Origin: Peristeroidobacter agariperforans | Lineage (GTDB): Bacteria > Pseudomonadota > Gammaproteobacteria > Steroidobacterales > Steroidobacteraceae | Direction: 5' to 3' | Assembly: GCF_004138335.1 (NCBI RefSeq) | Contig: NZ_RYFW01000005.1 | Location: forward strand, 248,001-312,000 | Length of the DNA: 64,000 nt | In this document: piece by piece, positions 45,896 to 53,446 of the stretch | Layout: every line of letters begins with the position of its first letter | Numbering within the stretch: the first letter of the stretch is position 1 | Made by a program: the position numbers and the translations under genes | Notes under the pieces: model-generated | What the model was told of the DNA's origin: nothing | The model's input: the letters and a program-made list of their open reading frames with translations, nothing else | Databases searched by the model: none

Positions 45896-45939
45896 CCCTC
45901 GTTCCATTCGCTGGACGCGAGTCACGAATGGACCGAGGG
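45896..45939 (-). promoter_or_regulatory. Expression platform: hairpin covering the DUF11 ribosome site
   Basis: Arms 45896-45910 and 45925-45939 pair over 14 of 15 positions around a 14-base loop. On the mRNA the 3' arm ends in CGAGGG, the Shine-Dalgarno sequence, five bases before the ATG at 45890. The 5' arm also contains CGGTCC, complementary to GGACCG near the 3' end of the aptamer, so the aptamer and the hairpin can compete. This fits translational control; the direction (on or off) is not certain. Confidence 0.75.
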
Positions 45940-45964
45940 AGTGCCCGCACGCAGCGAGCTGGAT

Positions 45965-46060
45965 TCCGGCGGTCCCGCTGTCGTGGAGCGCCGCCGAAGC
46001 GGCGCTCTTTAGACCGGTGACTTTGCGTCGCCACCTTTCGGTGGCTTTGCCTTTGTCGGA
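45965..46060 (-). promoter_or_regulatory. c-di-GMP-I (GEMM-I) riboswitch aptamer, intercistronic
   Basis: On the minus strand the conserved core appears in order: AAAGGCAAAG, then a perfect 6-bp hairpin with a GAAA tetraloop (46030-46045), the joining GACGCAAAG (46021-46029), CACCGGTCTAAAG (tetraloop receptor), a perfect 9-bp hairpin (45986-46007), then ACAGCGGGACCGCCGG. The outer helix pairs 46055-46060 with 45965-45970. The base equivalent to G20 of the Vibrio Vc2 aptamer is G, and the base equivalent to C92 is C, which predicts c-di-GMP over 3',3'-cGAMP. It lies 37 bases after the transducer stop, and no strong promoter is visible, so it probably acts within the polycistronic mRNA. Confidence 0.92.
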
Positions 46061-46097
46061 CTTACTTTTGATGAATACTCGCGACTTCGTACGACCC

Positions 46098-47597
46098 TCA
46101 GGCCGCTGGCAGGAAGTCGATCGGATACAGAATCGTGATCGCCGGCACGCCTTGCTTGGGGCCGAAGTTGATCGTCTTGACGCGCTCGACCACCTGCGCC
46201 GAAAGCTCTGGAGCATTCATGTCCGAGGCTTGCAACGCGCACATCGACACGCTGCCGTCCGGCTCGATGGTCAGATTCAGCACCATCTGCCCGCGCAGCG
46301 TCGGATCCTTGCGCAGCTCCTTGTTATAAAGCCGATAGAGCGCCGCTTTATAACGATCGAACACGATCTGGATCTCTTCATCCGTGCGTGAGGGGCCGAC
46401 GCCATCGCCACTGAGCGGTCGATCCGCTCCGGGCTTGCCGATGCCGCCGATACCGCTGGTGACGCGTGTGGTCTGCACACTCGCCATGCCGCCGTTACCG
46501 CCCGTGCCGCCGACGCCTCGACTGAGCGAAGCGAGGTTGATGCCGCCGCTCGAGCCAGGCGCGTTCGTCGTCAACATGGCACGTTGAACCGGACCGGAGT
46601 CGCTCGCATTGTTGATCTGCGCCTGCGAGCCGAGCCGTGCGAGCGCTTGATCCTGCTGCATGCCTGCGAATTTCTCGCGGAACGCGAGAATGCCCTGCTC
46701 CGCAACCTTGGGACCTTCACCTGCCGCAGGCTCGGGCACTTCCTGGTCGGGCTTGGCCGCGAGCTTCGGTGCTTCCTTGATCGGCTTTTGCTCGACGGGC
46801 TTTTCCTGTGGCTTCAGCTTCGGCTGCTCGCGCGCCTGCACCGGTGGCTTCGGACGCGATTCGATCAGCAGGCGCACGATGCGTTCGGGCACCTGCACCT
46901 CGGGCTCGAGAATGCGCGTCGGTAAAGGAATGTGCGGGACGATCAGCGCGAAGATCAAACACAGCAACAGCGTGGTCGCGGCGGATTTGCGAAAGCGCTT
47001 GTCCTCCTCGCCGCCGCGCGTCCAAGGCATCGACGCCTGGTACGCCGGCAGCCTGCTGATCTCACGCTCGATGATCCATTCCTGCCTGCGCTTCTCCTCC
47101 TCTTCGAGCGCTTCGAAGAGGACGTCTTCCATGAGTGCGGCATGGCTCTCGTGCTGCTTGATTCGATCGACGACAGCCGCGCGGCGATCTTCGATCTCCT
47201 TGACCCGCTCATCGAACTGAGCGACGCGACCTCGAACGCCGCGAACGTAGTTGGCGCTGGCGCCCCGATCGGCGCTCTCGCCCCAGAACAACGCCGCGCC
47301 GCCCATCTTGTCGAGCCTGTCCAGCGCGTTGCAGGCGTCCAGGAGCAAACCGTACTGCGTGCGCTCGGTCGCAAGATCTTCGAGCTCCAGCTCGACGGCG
47401 CGCAGATCGATCGCGAGCTCATCGACAGCAGCTCGCGCCTGCGCCAGCTCGGATGCCAGCGCCTGCTGGTTCTGTTCATCCGTGCGCAGATCCGCACTCG
47501 GCGGATCTGAATAGGGTGCATCGGCGCCATCCGCACCGACGGCCTCGGACAAGACCGGAATCTCGTCCGCCCCGAGTCGTGCTTCAGCTGGCCGCAT
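46098..47597 (-). CDS. TonB/AgmX-like energy transducer with cytoplasmic coiled coil
   Basis: 499 aa. Residues 1-205 are cytoplasmic, charged and largely coiled coil (for example LASELAQARAAVDELAIDL, VKEIEDRRAAVVDRIKQHE). One membrane helix follows at about 208-229 (ATTLLLCLIFALIVPHI), then a periplasmic Pro/Lys/Glu-rich arm, a Gly-rich segment and a C-terminal TonB/AgmX-PglI-like domain (about 400-499) with VFDRYKAALYRLYNKELRK and GQMVLNLTIEPDGSV. Ordinary TonB has no large cytoplasmic domain, whereas Myxococcus GltG and GltJ (AgmX) do. The ATG overlaps the second ExbD gene by 14 bases. Confidence 0.85.
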   Translation of the reverse strand: MRPAEARLGADEIPVLSEAVGADGADAPYSDPPSADLRTDEQNQQALASELAQARAAVDELAIDLRAVELELEDLATERTQYGLLLDACNALDRLDKMGGAALFWGESADRGASANYVRGVRGRVAQFDERVKEIEDRRAAVVDRIKQHESHAALMEDVLFEALEEEEKRRQEWIIEREISRLPAYQASMPWTRGGEEDKRFRKSAATTLLLCLIFALIVPHIPLPTRILEPEVQVPERIVRLLIESRPKPPVQAREQPKLKPQEKPVEQKPIKEAPKLAAKPDQEVPEPAAGEGPKVAEQGILAFREKFAGMQQDQALARLGSQAQINNASDSGPVQRAMLTTNAPGSSGGINLASLSRGVGGTGGNGGMASVQTTRVTSGIGGIGKPGADRPLSGDGVGPSRTDEEIQIVFDRYKAALYRLYNKELRKDPTLRGQMVLNLTIEPDGSVSMCALQASDMNAPELSAQVVERVKTINFGPKQGVPAITILYPIDFLPAA

Positions 47598-48072
47598 TGG
47601 CTGCCTTCTCCTTCTGCAAGACGGCCAGCGAAATCTTCCCGTAAGAGGAAGCGCTGCAGGTCGCCATGACTCGTTTCACGATATCGAACGGCAAGCTCTT
47701 GTCGGCGATCACCGTGACCTCGCTCGCCGCAACCGTGTCGGCATCGCTCTTCTTGCCAGTCAGCATGGGCCGCTCGAGCACCTCACGAAGCGGTTCGACC
47801 AGCGGTGTCTGCGTGCCCTGCACTTCCGCGATAGTGGCCACCGCTTCGCCTTGCACGAACACGTGTTCCTTCGTGATCATCACCACGACCGTGTTCTGCG
47901 GCTTCACCTCCGCGGTGGACTGAGGAATCTCGATGCCCTTGGAGTTCTGCACGACTTCCACTTCGGTGGAGTAGATGAGCAGGAACGCCACCATGACCGA
48001 CATGATGTCGATCAGCGGGATCAAGTTGAGCTCCGCGTCCGAACGGGGCTGCGAGCGATTCAATAGACTCAT
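47584..48072 (-). CDS. ExbD/TolR-family protein, second copy
   Basis: The 162-aa single-span protein has the proton-relay Asp22 in LNLIPLIDIMSVMVAFLL. A periplasmic ExbD-like domain follows with the strand VVVMITKEHVFVQGE and a TVIADKSLPFDIVKRVM segment. It pairs with the ExbB-type protein to harvest the proton motive force. It differs markedly from the adjacent first copy, so the motor may contain a mixed ExbD dimer, as reported for AglS/AglV in Myxococcus. Confidence 0.93.
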   Translation of the reverse strand: MSLLNRSQPRSDAELNLIPLIDIMSVMVAFLLIYSTEVEVVQNSKGIEIPQSTAEVKPQNTVVVMITKEHVFVQGEAVATIAEVQGTQTPLVEPLREVLERPMLTGKKSDADTVAASEVTVIADKSLPFDIVKRVMATCSASSYGKISLAVLQKEKAANAAS

Positions 48073-48106
48073 ATGTCGGCTCCTGGGGTCGGCGCTGCCG
48101 CGTCGC

Positions 48107-48634
48107 TCACGGCGCTTCGCCGACCGCGATGTTGGCGAACAGCTCGAGCTTCGTCGTCGTAGCGTCAGGCTGTGTGACTTCAGCAGAACGAATCGCGTCC
48201 ATCGCCTGGATCAAGTAGTCGTACTGCACGTCGCGCTCCAACAACACCGATGCATCGTTCGCCTGCGGGTACTCCTGTTTCAGCGACGTCGCCATCTGGG
48301 TCAGCGTGCCGAAGTCGTACTGATCGTTGAGCTTCGGGACGGTCGCGATCAGCTTCGTGCCGTTGGTGAGCTCGAAGCCCTGATGACGAACGATCACCTC
48401 CAGCCGGAATGCCGGAGGCGTGCCCGCGCTTGCCGAATCCGAGCTGGGCAGATCCAGCTGCAGAATCGTGATGCGGGAGAACACCGCCGTCATCAGCAGG
48501 AACGTGACCAGCACCGTGAAGATGTCGATCATCGGCACCAGCATCAGCTCGACCGGCTTGCGCATCCGAGTCGTGTAACTCGACTGCATCAGCGGGCCGT
48601 CGTAAGCGAACGAACGCGTGTAGTTGGATGGCAT
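48107..48634 (-). CDS. ExbD/TolR-family protein, first copy
   Basis: 175 aa. A longer cytoplasmic start (about 28 residues) precedes VELMLVPMIDIFTVLVTFLL with the proton-relay Asp37. The periplasmic part has FRLEVIVRHQGFELTNG and a C-terminal LLERDVQYDYLIQAMDAIR, typical of ExbD. It lies nine bases after the ExbB gene and 34 bases before the second ExbD gene. Confidence 0.93.
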   Translation of the reverse strand: MPSNYTRSFAYDGPLMQSSYTTRMRKPVELMLVPMIDIFTVLVTFLLMTAVFSRITILQLDLPSSDSASAGTPPAFRLEVIVRHQGFELTNGTKLIATVPKLNDQYDFGTLTQMATSLKQEYPQANDASVLLERDVQYDYLIQAMDAIRSAEVTQPDATTTKLELFANIAVGEAP

Positions 48635-48643
48635 GACGAATCC

Positions 48644-49339
48644 TCAGGCGGCCTTGGAGTGATCCTTCGGCAATTGCGCGAGCTCCAGGCGGTTCTGCAT
48701 CCGAGCAGACTGGCGATCGCCGACCAACGTGAGGAACTTCATCGCCGCCGTTTCCAGGCTGCCGATCAGCTCGCCGGTCTTGGTCTGCAGGAACGCATGG
48801 ATGAACAGCACCGGCACGGCGACCATCAAACCGAACGCCGTACAGTTCATGGCCTCGGAGATGCTGGCTGCGAGCAGGTTTGCCTTCTCCGCCGGGTTGG
48901 CGGTCGCAACCGCCGTGAAGGCGTGAATCAAACCGCTGACCGTGCCGAGCAGGCCGAGCAACGTGGCGAGGTTTGCGAACGTGCCGAGATAGTGGGTGCG
49001 CTTCTCGAGTCTCGGAATCAACTCCATCAGATTCGTGCGCATGGCCTTCTCAACATCGTCCACGCGACGCACGGCGCCCTGACGCGCAAGGCCCACTGCC
49101 AGCAGTTGCGACACTGCTGTTTCATCCTTCGCGGTCGCTTCACGCGCCTTGTCGAAGTCGCCTTCCGTCAGCACCGGTTCCAGGCGATTCCAGGCGGCGC
49201 GGTTCTTGATGGAAAGCCGGCTCAGCGTGACGTAGCGCTCGATCGCGATCGCGGCGGCGGCCGCGGCGACGAACAGGATCGGATACATGAATGCGCCGCC
49301 GCGATTAAAGAAGTTCACGATTGAGTAGAAGATATCCAC
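48644..49339 (-). CDS. ExbB/TolQ/MotA-family proton channel protein
   Basis: The 231-aa polytopic protein has three membrane helices: about residues 15-35, 120-142 and 165-187. The long cytoplasmic loop lies between helices one and two. The conserved Gly/Thr-rich helices LGTFANLATLLGLLGTVSGL and ISEAMNCTAFGLMVAVPV form the proton path with the ExbD Asp. Only one ExbB is present for two ExbD proteins. The genes around it lack tolA, tolB and pal, so this is not the Tol system. Confidence 0.95.
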   Translation of the reverse strand: MDIFYSIVNFFNRGGAFMYPILFVAAAAAAIAIERYVTLSRLSIKNRAAWNRLEPVLTEGDFDKAREATAKDETAVSQLLAVGLARQGAVRRVDDVEKAMRTNLMELIPRLEKRTHYLGTFANLATLLGLLGTVSGLIHAFTAVATANPAEKANLLAASISEAMNCTAFGLMVAVPVLFIHAFLQTKTGELIGSLETAAMKFLTLVGDRQSARMQNRLELAQLPKDHSKAA

Positions 49340-49380
49340 GGTGTTGCCTCTTCAGCTGCAGTTACAAAGGGTCGAAAGAT

Positions 49381-49740
49381 TTACTTCGCGTTGGCCCTGA
49401 TCTCGTAGTAGCTCAGCTGCCGCATGAACACTTCTTTGTCCACGGGCTGCCGACCGTCGTCGAGGGTCTTGCCGATGCCCAACGTGTCGCCGAGCTGGGA
49501 GCTCTTCCACGGCACGATCACCAGCGCCTTGGGCGCTTCCTGATTTCCCAGGATCGACATGCCCGAGAGCGCCTTGGGTCCCGCATCCGCTTTTGGTGTG
49601 CTTTGCGCAGGCTCGGGTTGGGTCTGGTTCGAGTTCGCTGCTGCCACCGCGGCGACCGACGCGGCCGCGGTCGGCTGATCCGCGGCGAACGTCGTCGTCG
49701 CTAGCAACGAGCATGCGGTGATGAAGAGTCTGCGCATCAT
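49381..49740 (-). CDS. Small periplasmic protein of the envelope machine, 119 aa
   Basis: A signal peptide (MMRRLFITACSLLATTTFA) is followed by an Ala/Gln/Pro-rich stretch of about 35 residues and a compact tail with VIVPWKSSQLGDTLGIGKTL and a C-terminal RQLSYYEIRANAK. I do not recognise the family. An AGGAG site lies six bases before the first ATG; a second ATG is directly after it. It lies between the TPR lipoprotein and the ExbB gene, nine bases after the former. Confidence 0.75.
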   Translation of the reverse strand: MMRRLFITACSLLATTTFAADQPTAAASVAAVAAANSNQTQPEPAQSTPKADAGPKALSGMSILGNQEAPKALVIVPWKSSQLGDTLGIGKTLDDGRQPVDKEVFMRQLSYYEIRANAK

Positions 49741-49749
49741 GTCTGTCTC

Positions 49750-50412
49750 CTAGCGCTTGGCTCTGACACTCAAATCGGCCAGCCACTTCGCAGTGTCGGC
49801 ATCATCCGGCGCCGCCTGTTGGTAGGCCGTGTAGTGCTGGAGCGCGCAGGCAAGGTCGCCGAGGTACACATCGCAGAGAATCGCGAGGTTGCGTTGTGCG
49901 AAATGGAAGGTTGGAAAGATCTCGAGCGCCTTCTCGTAGCTGGCACGCGCCTCGGTGAACTGCCCCTTGCGTCGATACACCATGCCGAGCTCGTTGTAGG
50001 CGATGGGATGCCGAGGGTTGAGTTGCAACGCCTTCTTCAGGCTTTCCTCGGCTTTCTCGAGATCTCCCGAGCGCGCGTAAGCCATGCCTAGATCGATATG
50101 AACGGCAGTAACATTTGCCGCGCTCTCGACGATCTTGAGCAACGCAGCGATTCCCTGCTCGTACTGCTGCAACTCCAGCATGCGAACAGCGCTTTCGTAC
50201 TCCGCTCGAAGGTCCGCGCTGACTTGCACATCTTCGAGAATCGTGAAGCCGGTCGCGTCCTGTTGAATATCGACGCGGGCCGACGGCGCCACTTTCGCCG
50301 CGGCTTTCTGCACGGGCTTGTCGTGTTTGGCGGACGTCGAGCACGCGGCCACGAACAACGCCGCCAACAACACGGCATGACGCACAGAGCTCATGTCACT
50401 GGCCAATGGCAT
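49750..50412 (-). CDS. TPR lipoprotein, 220 aa
   Basis: The lipoprotein signal has its lipidated Cys at residue 24 (LLAALFVAAC). About four TPR units follow a central linker (for example AVHIDLGMAYARSGDLEKAEE, HPIAYNELGMVYRRKGQF). The start at 50412 has an AGGAG site and overlaps the preceding gene by 17 bases; ATG at 50394 is possible but lacks a good site. It resembles the outer-membrane TPR partners of Agl/Glt-type machines (AglT/GltE-like), by architecture only. Confidence 0.83.
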   Translation of the reverse strand: MPLASDMSSVRHAVLLAALFVAACSTSAKHDKPVQKAAAKVAPSARVDIQQDATGFTILEDVQVSADLRAEYESAVRMLELQQYEQGIAALLKIVESAANVTAVHIDLGMAYARSGDLEKAEESLKKALQLNPRHPIAYNELGMVYRRKGQFTEARASYEKALEIFPTFHFAQRNLAILCDVYLGDLACALQHYTAYQQAAPDDADTAKWLADLSVRAKR

Positions 50413-53400
50413 TGGGAGCTCCTGCGTTGGCTGCGATTGCCGGCTCAGGCGGCGGGGCGGACGGTGTCCGATAGGCATAGCGATCCAGCGATCCCAGAAA
50501 GCCGCTGCTCAGCTCCGCTTTCGCGTAACGCGCAGGCATGAGCTGGGCGAGCTTGGCCAGGCTCTTCTCGATCCACTCGTTGTAGATGCCGGAGCGGATC
50601 AGCTCCAGATTCTTCTCGTGCACGCCAATGGCTTTTTCTTCGAACGGGAACGCATTCTCTTCGAGCGCCAGTTCGTAGTCCTGCAACTGGCCCGCTTGCA
50701 GATCCTTCGGCCGCTCCGATTCCACCAGCGACCGGTTGAAGCCGAAGTACACTTCGGCCATGTAGTAAGTCGCCGCCGCGGTCACGTCACCCACCTGGTA
50801 GTCGACCAGCGCACCCAGCGATTTCATCGCGGCGTCCATGCGCTGTTGCTTCAATTGCAGGCTGCGCTCGAACGGTTGCACGAGCTTTACGGAAGCGAAC
50901 TGCGCATACAGCTGTTCGCCGAGCACGAGCGCCGAGCGCGCCGCCAGGGTTCGCGTCCGATTCGTTCTCTCCACCCCTGCGGCTGCATCGATACTCACGA
51001 TCTGCTGCAGCTGCTCGTGATAGCGCGTCAGGTCCTGCGCGCCTTTGTAGAGTTCCGCGATCTTGGAACGCGTCTCCACGCCAAGGTCGAGCGGCTGCGG
51101 GAACTCGTTGACGTACGCCAGGTAGACCGCGAGCGCACGTTCGTTGTTCTTTCCTTGCTCATGCAGATCGCCGGCGAGCAGCAGCGCCTCGCCGCGCAGC
51201 TCCGGTTTGTCGGCCTCCGCAGCGATGCGCTCGTATTCGCTGGCGGCACGCGCGACCTGCCCGCTCTGGCGGTACACGAACGCGATCTGTTTGGTCGCTT
51301 CGCGATTCAGCTCGTGTTCCGGGTAAGTCCGCCGGAATGCATCGAGAACGTCGGCTGCGGCAGTCCAGTCCTCCAATCGGATCAGTGCAGCGCCCGCATC
51401 GTATTCGGCGGCTGCGCGGATCTTCGAAGTCGGCGCCGCCTGCTTGATGCGCAGGAAGTGATTTGCCGCTGCCCGGTAGTCCTGTCCGCTGTTCGCTGCC
51501 TCGCCCTGCTTGTAGATCGAAGCCGCCAGGTTATCCACGAGCGGCGCACGCTTCTCATCCGTTTCCGGCGTCAGCTCGAGGACTCGCGTATAGGCAAGCT
51601 CAGCGTGCGGATATTCCGCAAGATCGAATGATGAGTGAGCAGCCACCGTCCACGCGGAGCGCAGCACGGTCAGATCGGCGGTTGGATAGCGCTCGATCAG
51701 CTTCTGCGCGGCGCTCAGCGCCGGCTTGAAGTCCTTCAGCTGATAGAGATCGTCGGCCGCCGCACCGAGCACCTTGGGCGCATGCTCGTGTTGTGGGAAC
51801 GTATCGGAGAACTTCAGCGAGCTGGCGATCGTGTCGCGCTTGATCGTGGGTTGCTGACCCTCGTCAGCCCCCTGCAGATGCTCGCGATGCGCGAAGATCG
51901 CGGCATAGCCGGCCGCCGCGGCCTTCTCATGTGTCGGATAGTCGTAGGCAGTCCGCTCGTACTCTCTTGCTGCTTCGCCGAAGTTCTTTTCCTCAAGCAG
52001 CAAGTCGGCCAATTGATAGTTGGTTGGCGGCGAGTCCGCGTCCGTCGGGAAGGAGCTGAGGAACTCCCGGTACCATTGCAGGGCTTCGCGGTAGTTCGCG
52101 GGCTTCTCCTCAGCGAGGTCCGCACGCTGATACTGCGCGTGATAGTGGTTGGCGAGGTCCTTGAGATTGCTCTTCAGATAGCTGACCACCTCGGGGGACT
52201 CATCCATTGCGAAGTGACGCCAGTACTCGGCATGCACCCCATAGGTCTTCGCAAACTCCTTCTTCGAATCCAACACCAGCTTCTGGAAACCGCCTTTGGT
52301 GTAGATCTCGACCACGCGCATGCTGAAATGCGGAGAGGTCCGGTGCAACGGATACAAGCCGATGAATGCTTTGTATGCCGCAGCCGCATCGTGATAGCGC
52401 AGCTTCGTCAGGTAGAACTCGCCGAGGTTGCTGTAGATGCGATCCTCGTAGGTGCGGCTGCCCTTGGCTGCGAAGTACTCGTTGACCACTTCGGGGCCGC
52501 CCAAGTTCGAGAAACTCAGGCTGATGACCCGGAACGTATCGGCCACGCGCCGCTCGTCACCCTCTTCGTGTCGCGCGTTGAAGTCGTAGCCGATCGATAC
52601 TTTGTGATCGAGCAGCGCGATGTATCGGTGCAAGGCTTCATCGTAGAAATCCTGCTTGTAGAGCGTCCAGCCGAGCTTGTAGAGCGCGAGCTCGTAGTAC
52701 TCGGAGCGAGCCCCGAGGGCGATGATCGCCTCGTAGGCGCGCTCTGCGTCGCGGAACTTTCTGCGTGTGAAGAAGTACTCCGCGCGGCGAAATTGAACTT
52801 CGTCGATGTATCTCGACTCGGGATGCGAGTCGATCAGACGCTCCATCGTCTGCATCGCTTCCTCGGTGCGTCCCAGCTCGTCGTACGCGCGGGACTTCTG
52901 ATACAGCACTTTGTCGTTATGCTCGTAAGTCGGATACTCGGCCAGCAACTGATCGTAGAGTGCGATCGCTTCCAGCGGTCCCGAAGCCGCCGGTTGGTTG
53001 GATGTTTCGACGGCGTGCCCGCCCGAAGCGAGCTGCGCCTGGCCGGTCGCGCGACGCTCGAAATCCTGTTGCGATTCGGAGAGGTCGGCAATACCGACGG
53101 CCTTCGGACGCTCGGCGCCCGTCGCAGCGAGCGCCATGCGTTCCGGCGCCGGCTCGGGCGCCTCCAGCTCCACCATTTTTCCATCGCCCAGGATGCCGAA
53201 CTGCTTCTCGACCTTCAGGTCGGCCAGACGCCGCATCGCTTCGGGCGTCATTGCGGTCTTCGGCGTTTCCTCGAGATAACGCCGATAACTTTCCATGGCT
53301 CGGTCGAGGCCCTGATCGACGTGCACATCCGCCGTGTCGGCCGGCACATTGCGCAGCTCCGCCAGGGTCTGTTTGTCAGGGGTGGGCGTGCAGCCCGTAA

Positions 53401-53446
53401 CGAGCACTGGAGAGAGAATGAGGACCAGGCGAAGGGGACGCATCAC
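50396..53446 (-). CDS. Large TPR lipoprotein, 1016 aa
   Basis: The signal MMRPLRLVLILSPVLVTGC ends in a lipobox with the Cys at residue 19. The remainder consists of many TPR-like repeats, with typical blocks such as YEHNDKVLYQKSRAYDELGR, DDLYQLKDFKPALSAAQKLI and ALLLAGDLHEQGKNNERALAV. It is probably attached to the outer membrane and acts as a scaffold in the periplasm. Its ATG overlaps the upstream gene stop by four bases (ATGA). Confidence 0.85.
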   Translation of the reverse strand: MMRPLRLVLILSPVLVTGCTPTPDKQTLAELRNVPADTADVHVDQGLDRAMESYRRYLEETPKTAMTPEAMRRLADLKVEKQFGILGDGKMVELEAPEPAPERMALAATGAERPKAVGIADLSESQQDFERRATGQAQLASGGHAVETSNQPAASGPLEAIALYDQLLAEYPTYEHNDKVLYQKSRAYDELGRTEEAMQTMERLIDSHPESRYIDEVQFRRAEYFFTRRKFRDAERAYEAIIALGARSEYYELALYKLGWTLYKQDFYDEALHRYIALLDHKVSIGYDFNARHEEGDERRVADTFRVISLSFSNLGGPEVVNEYFAAKGSRTYEDRIYSNLGEFYLTKLRYHDAAAAYKAFIGLYPLHRTSPHFSMRVVEIYTKGGFQKLVLDSKKEFAKTYGVHAEYWRHFAMDESPEVVSYLKSNLKDLANHYHAQYQRADLAEEKPANYREALQWYREFLSSFPTDADSPPTNYQLADLLLEEKNFGEAAREYERTAYDYPTHEKAAAAGYAAIFAHREHLQGADEGQQPTIKRDTIASSLKFSDTFPQHEHAPKVLGAAADDLYQLKDFKPALSAAQKLIERYPTADLTVLRSAWTVAAHSSFDLAEYPHAELAYTRVLELTPETDEKRAPLVDNLAASIYKQGEAANSGQDYRAAANHFLRIKQAAPTSKIRAAAEYDAGAALIRLEDWTAAADVLDAFRRTYPEHELNREATKQIAFVYRQSGQVARAASEYERIAAEADKPELRGEALLLAGDLHEQGKNNERALAVYLAYVNEFPQPLDLGVETRSKIAELYKGAQDLTRYHEQLQQIVSIDAAAGVERTNRTRTLAARSALVLGEQLYAQFASVKLVQPFERSLQLKQQRMDAAMKSLGALVDYQVGDVTAAATYYMAEVYFGFNRSLVESERPKDLQAGQLQDYELALEENAFPFEEKAIGVHEKNLELIRSGIYNEWIEKSLAKLAQLMPARYAKAELSSGFLGSLDRYAYRTPSAPPPEPAIAANAGAPNAIGQ

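Noticed and set aside
44166-46391. A 741-codon open frame on the plus strand opposite the DUF11 gene
   Set aside because: It is a His/Arg/Asp-rich antisense shadow of a GC-rich gene, with no family features.
47584-49339. Tol-Pal system
   Set aside because: No tolA, tolB, pal or ybgC is present, and two ExbD genes plus TPR lipoproteins do not fit that operon.
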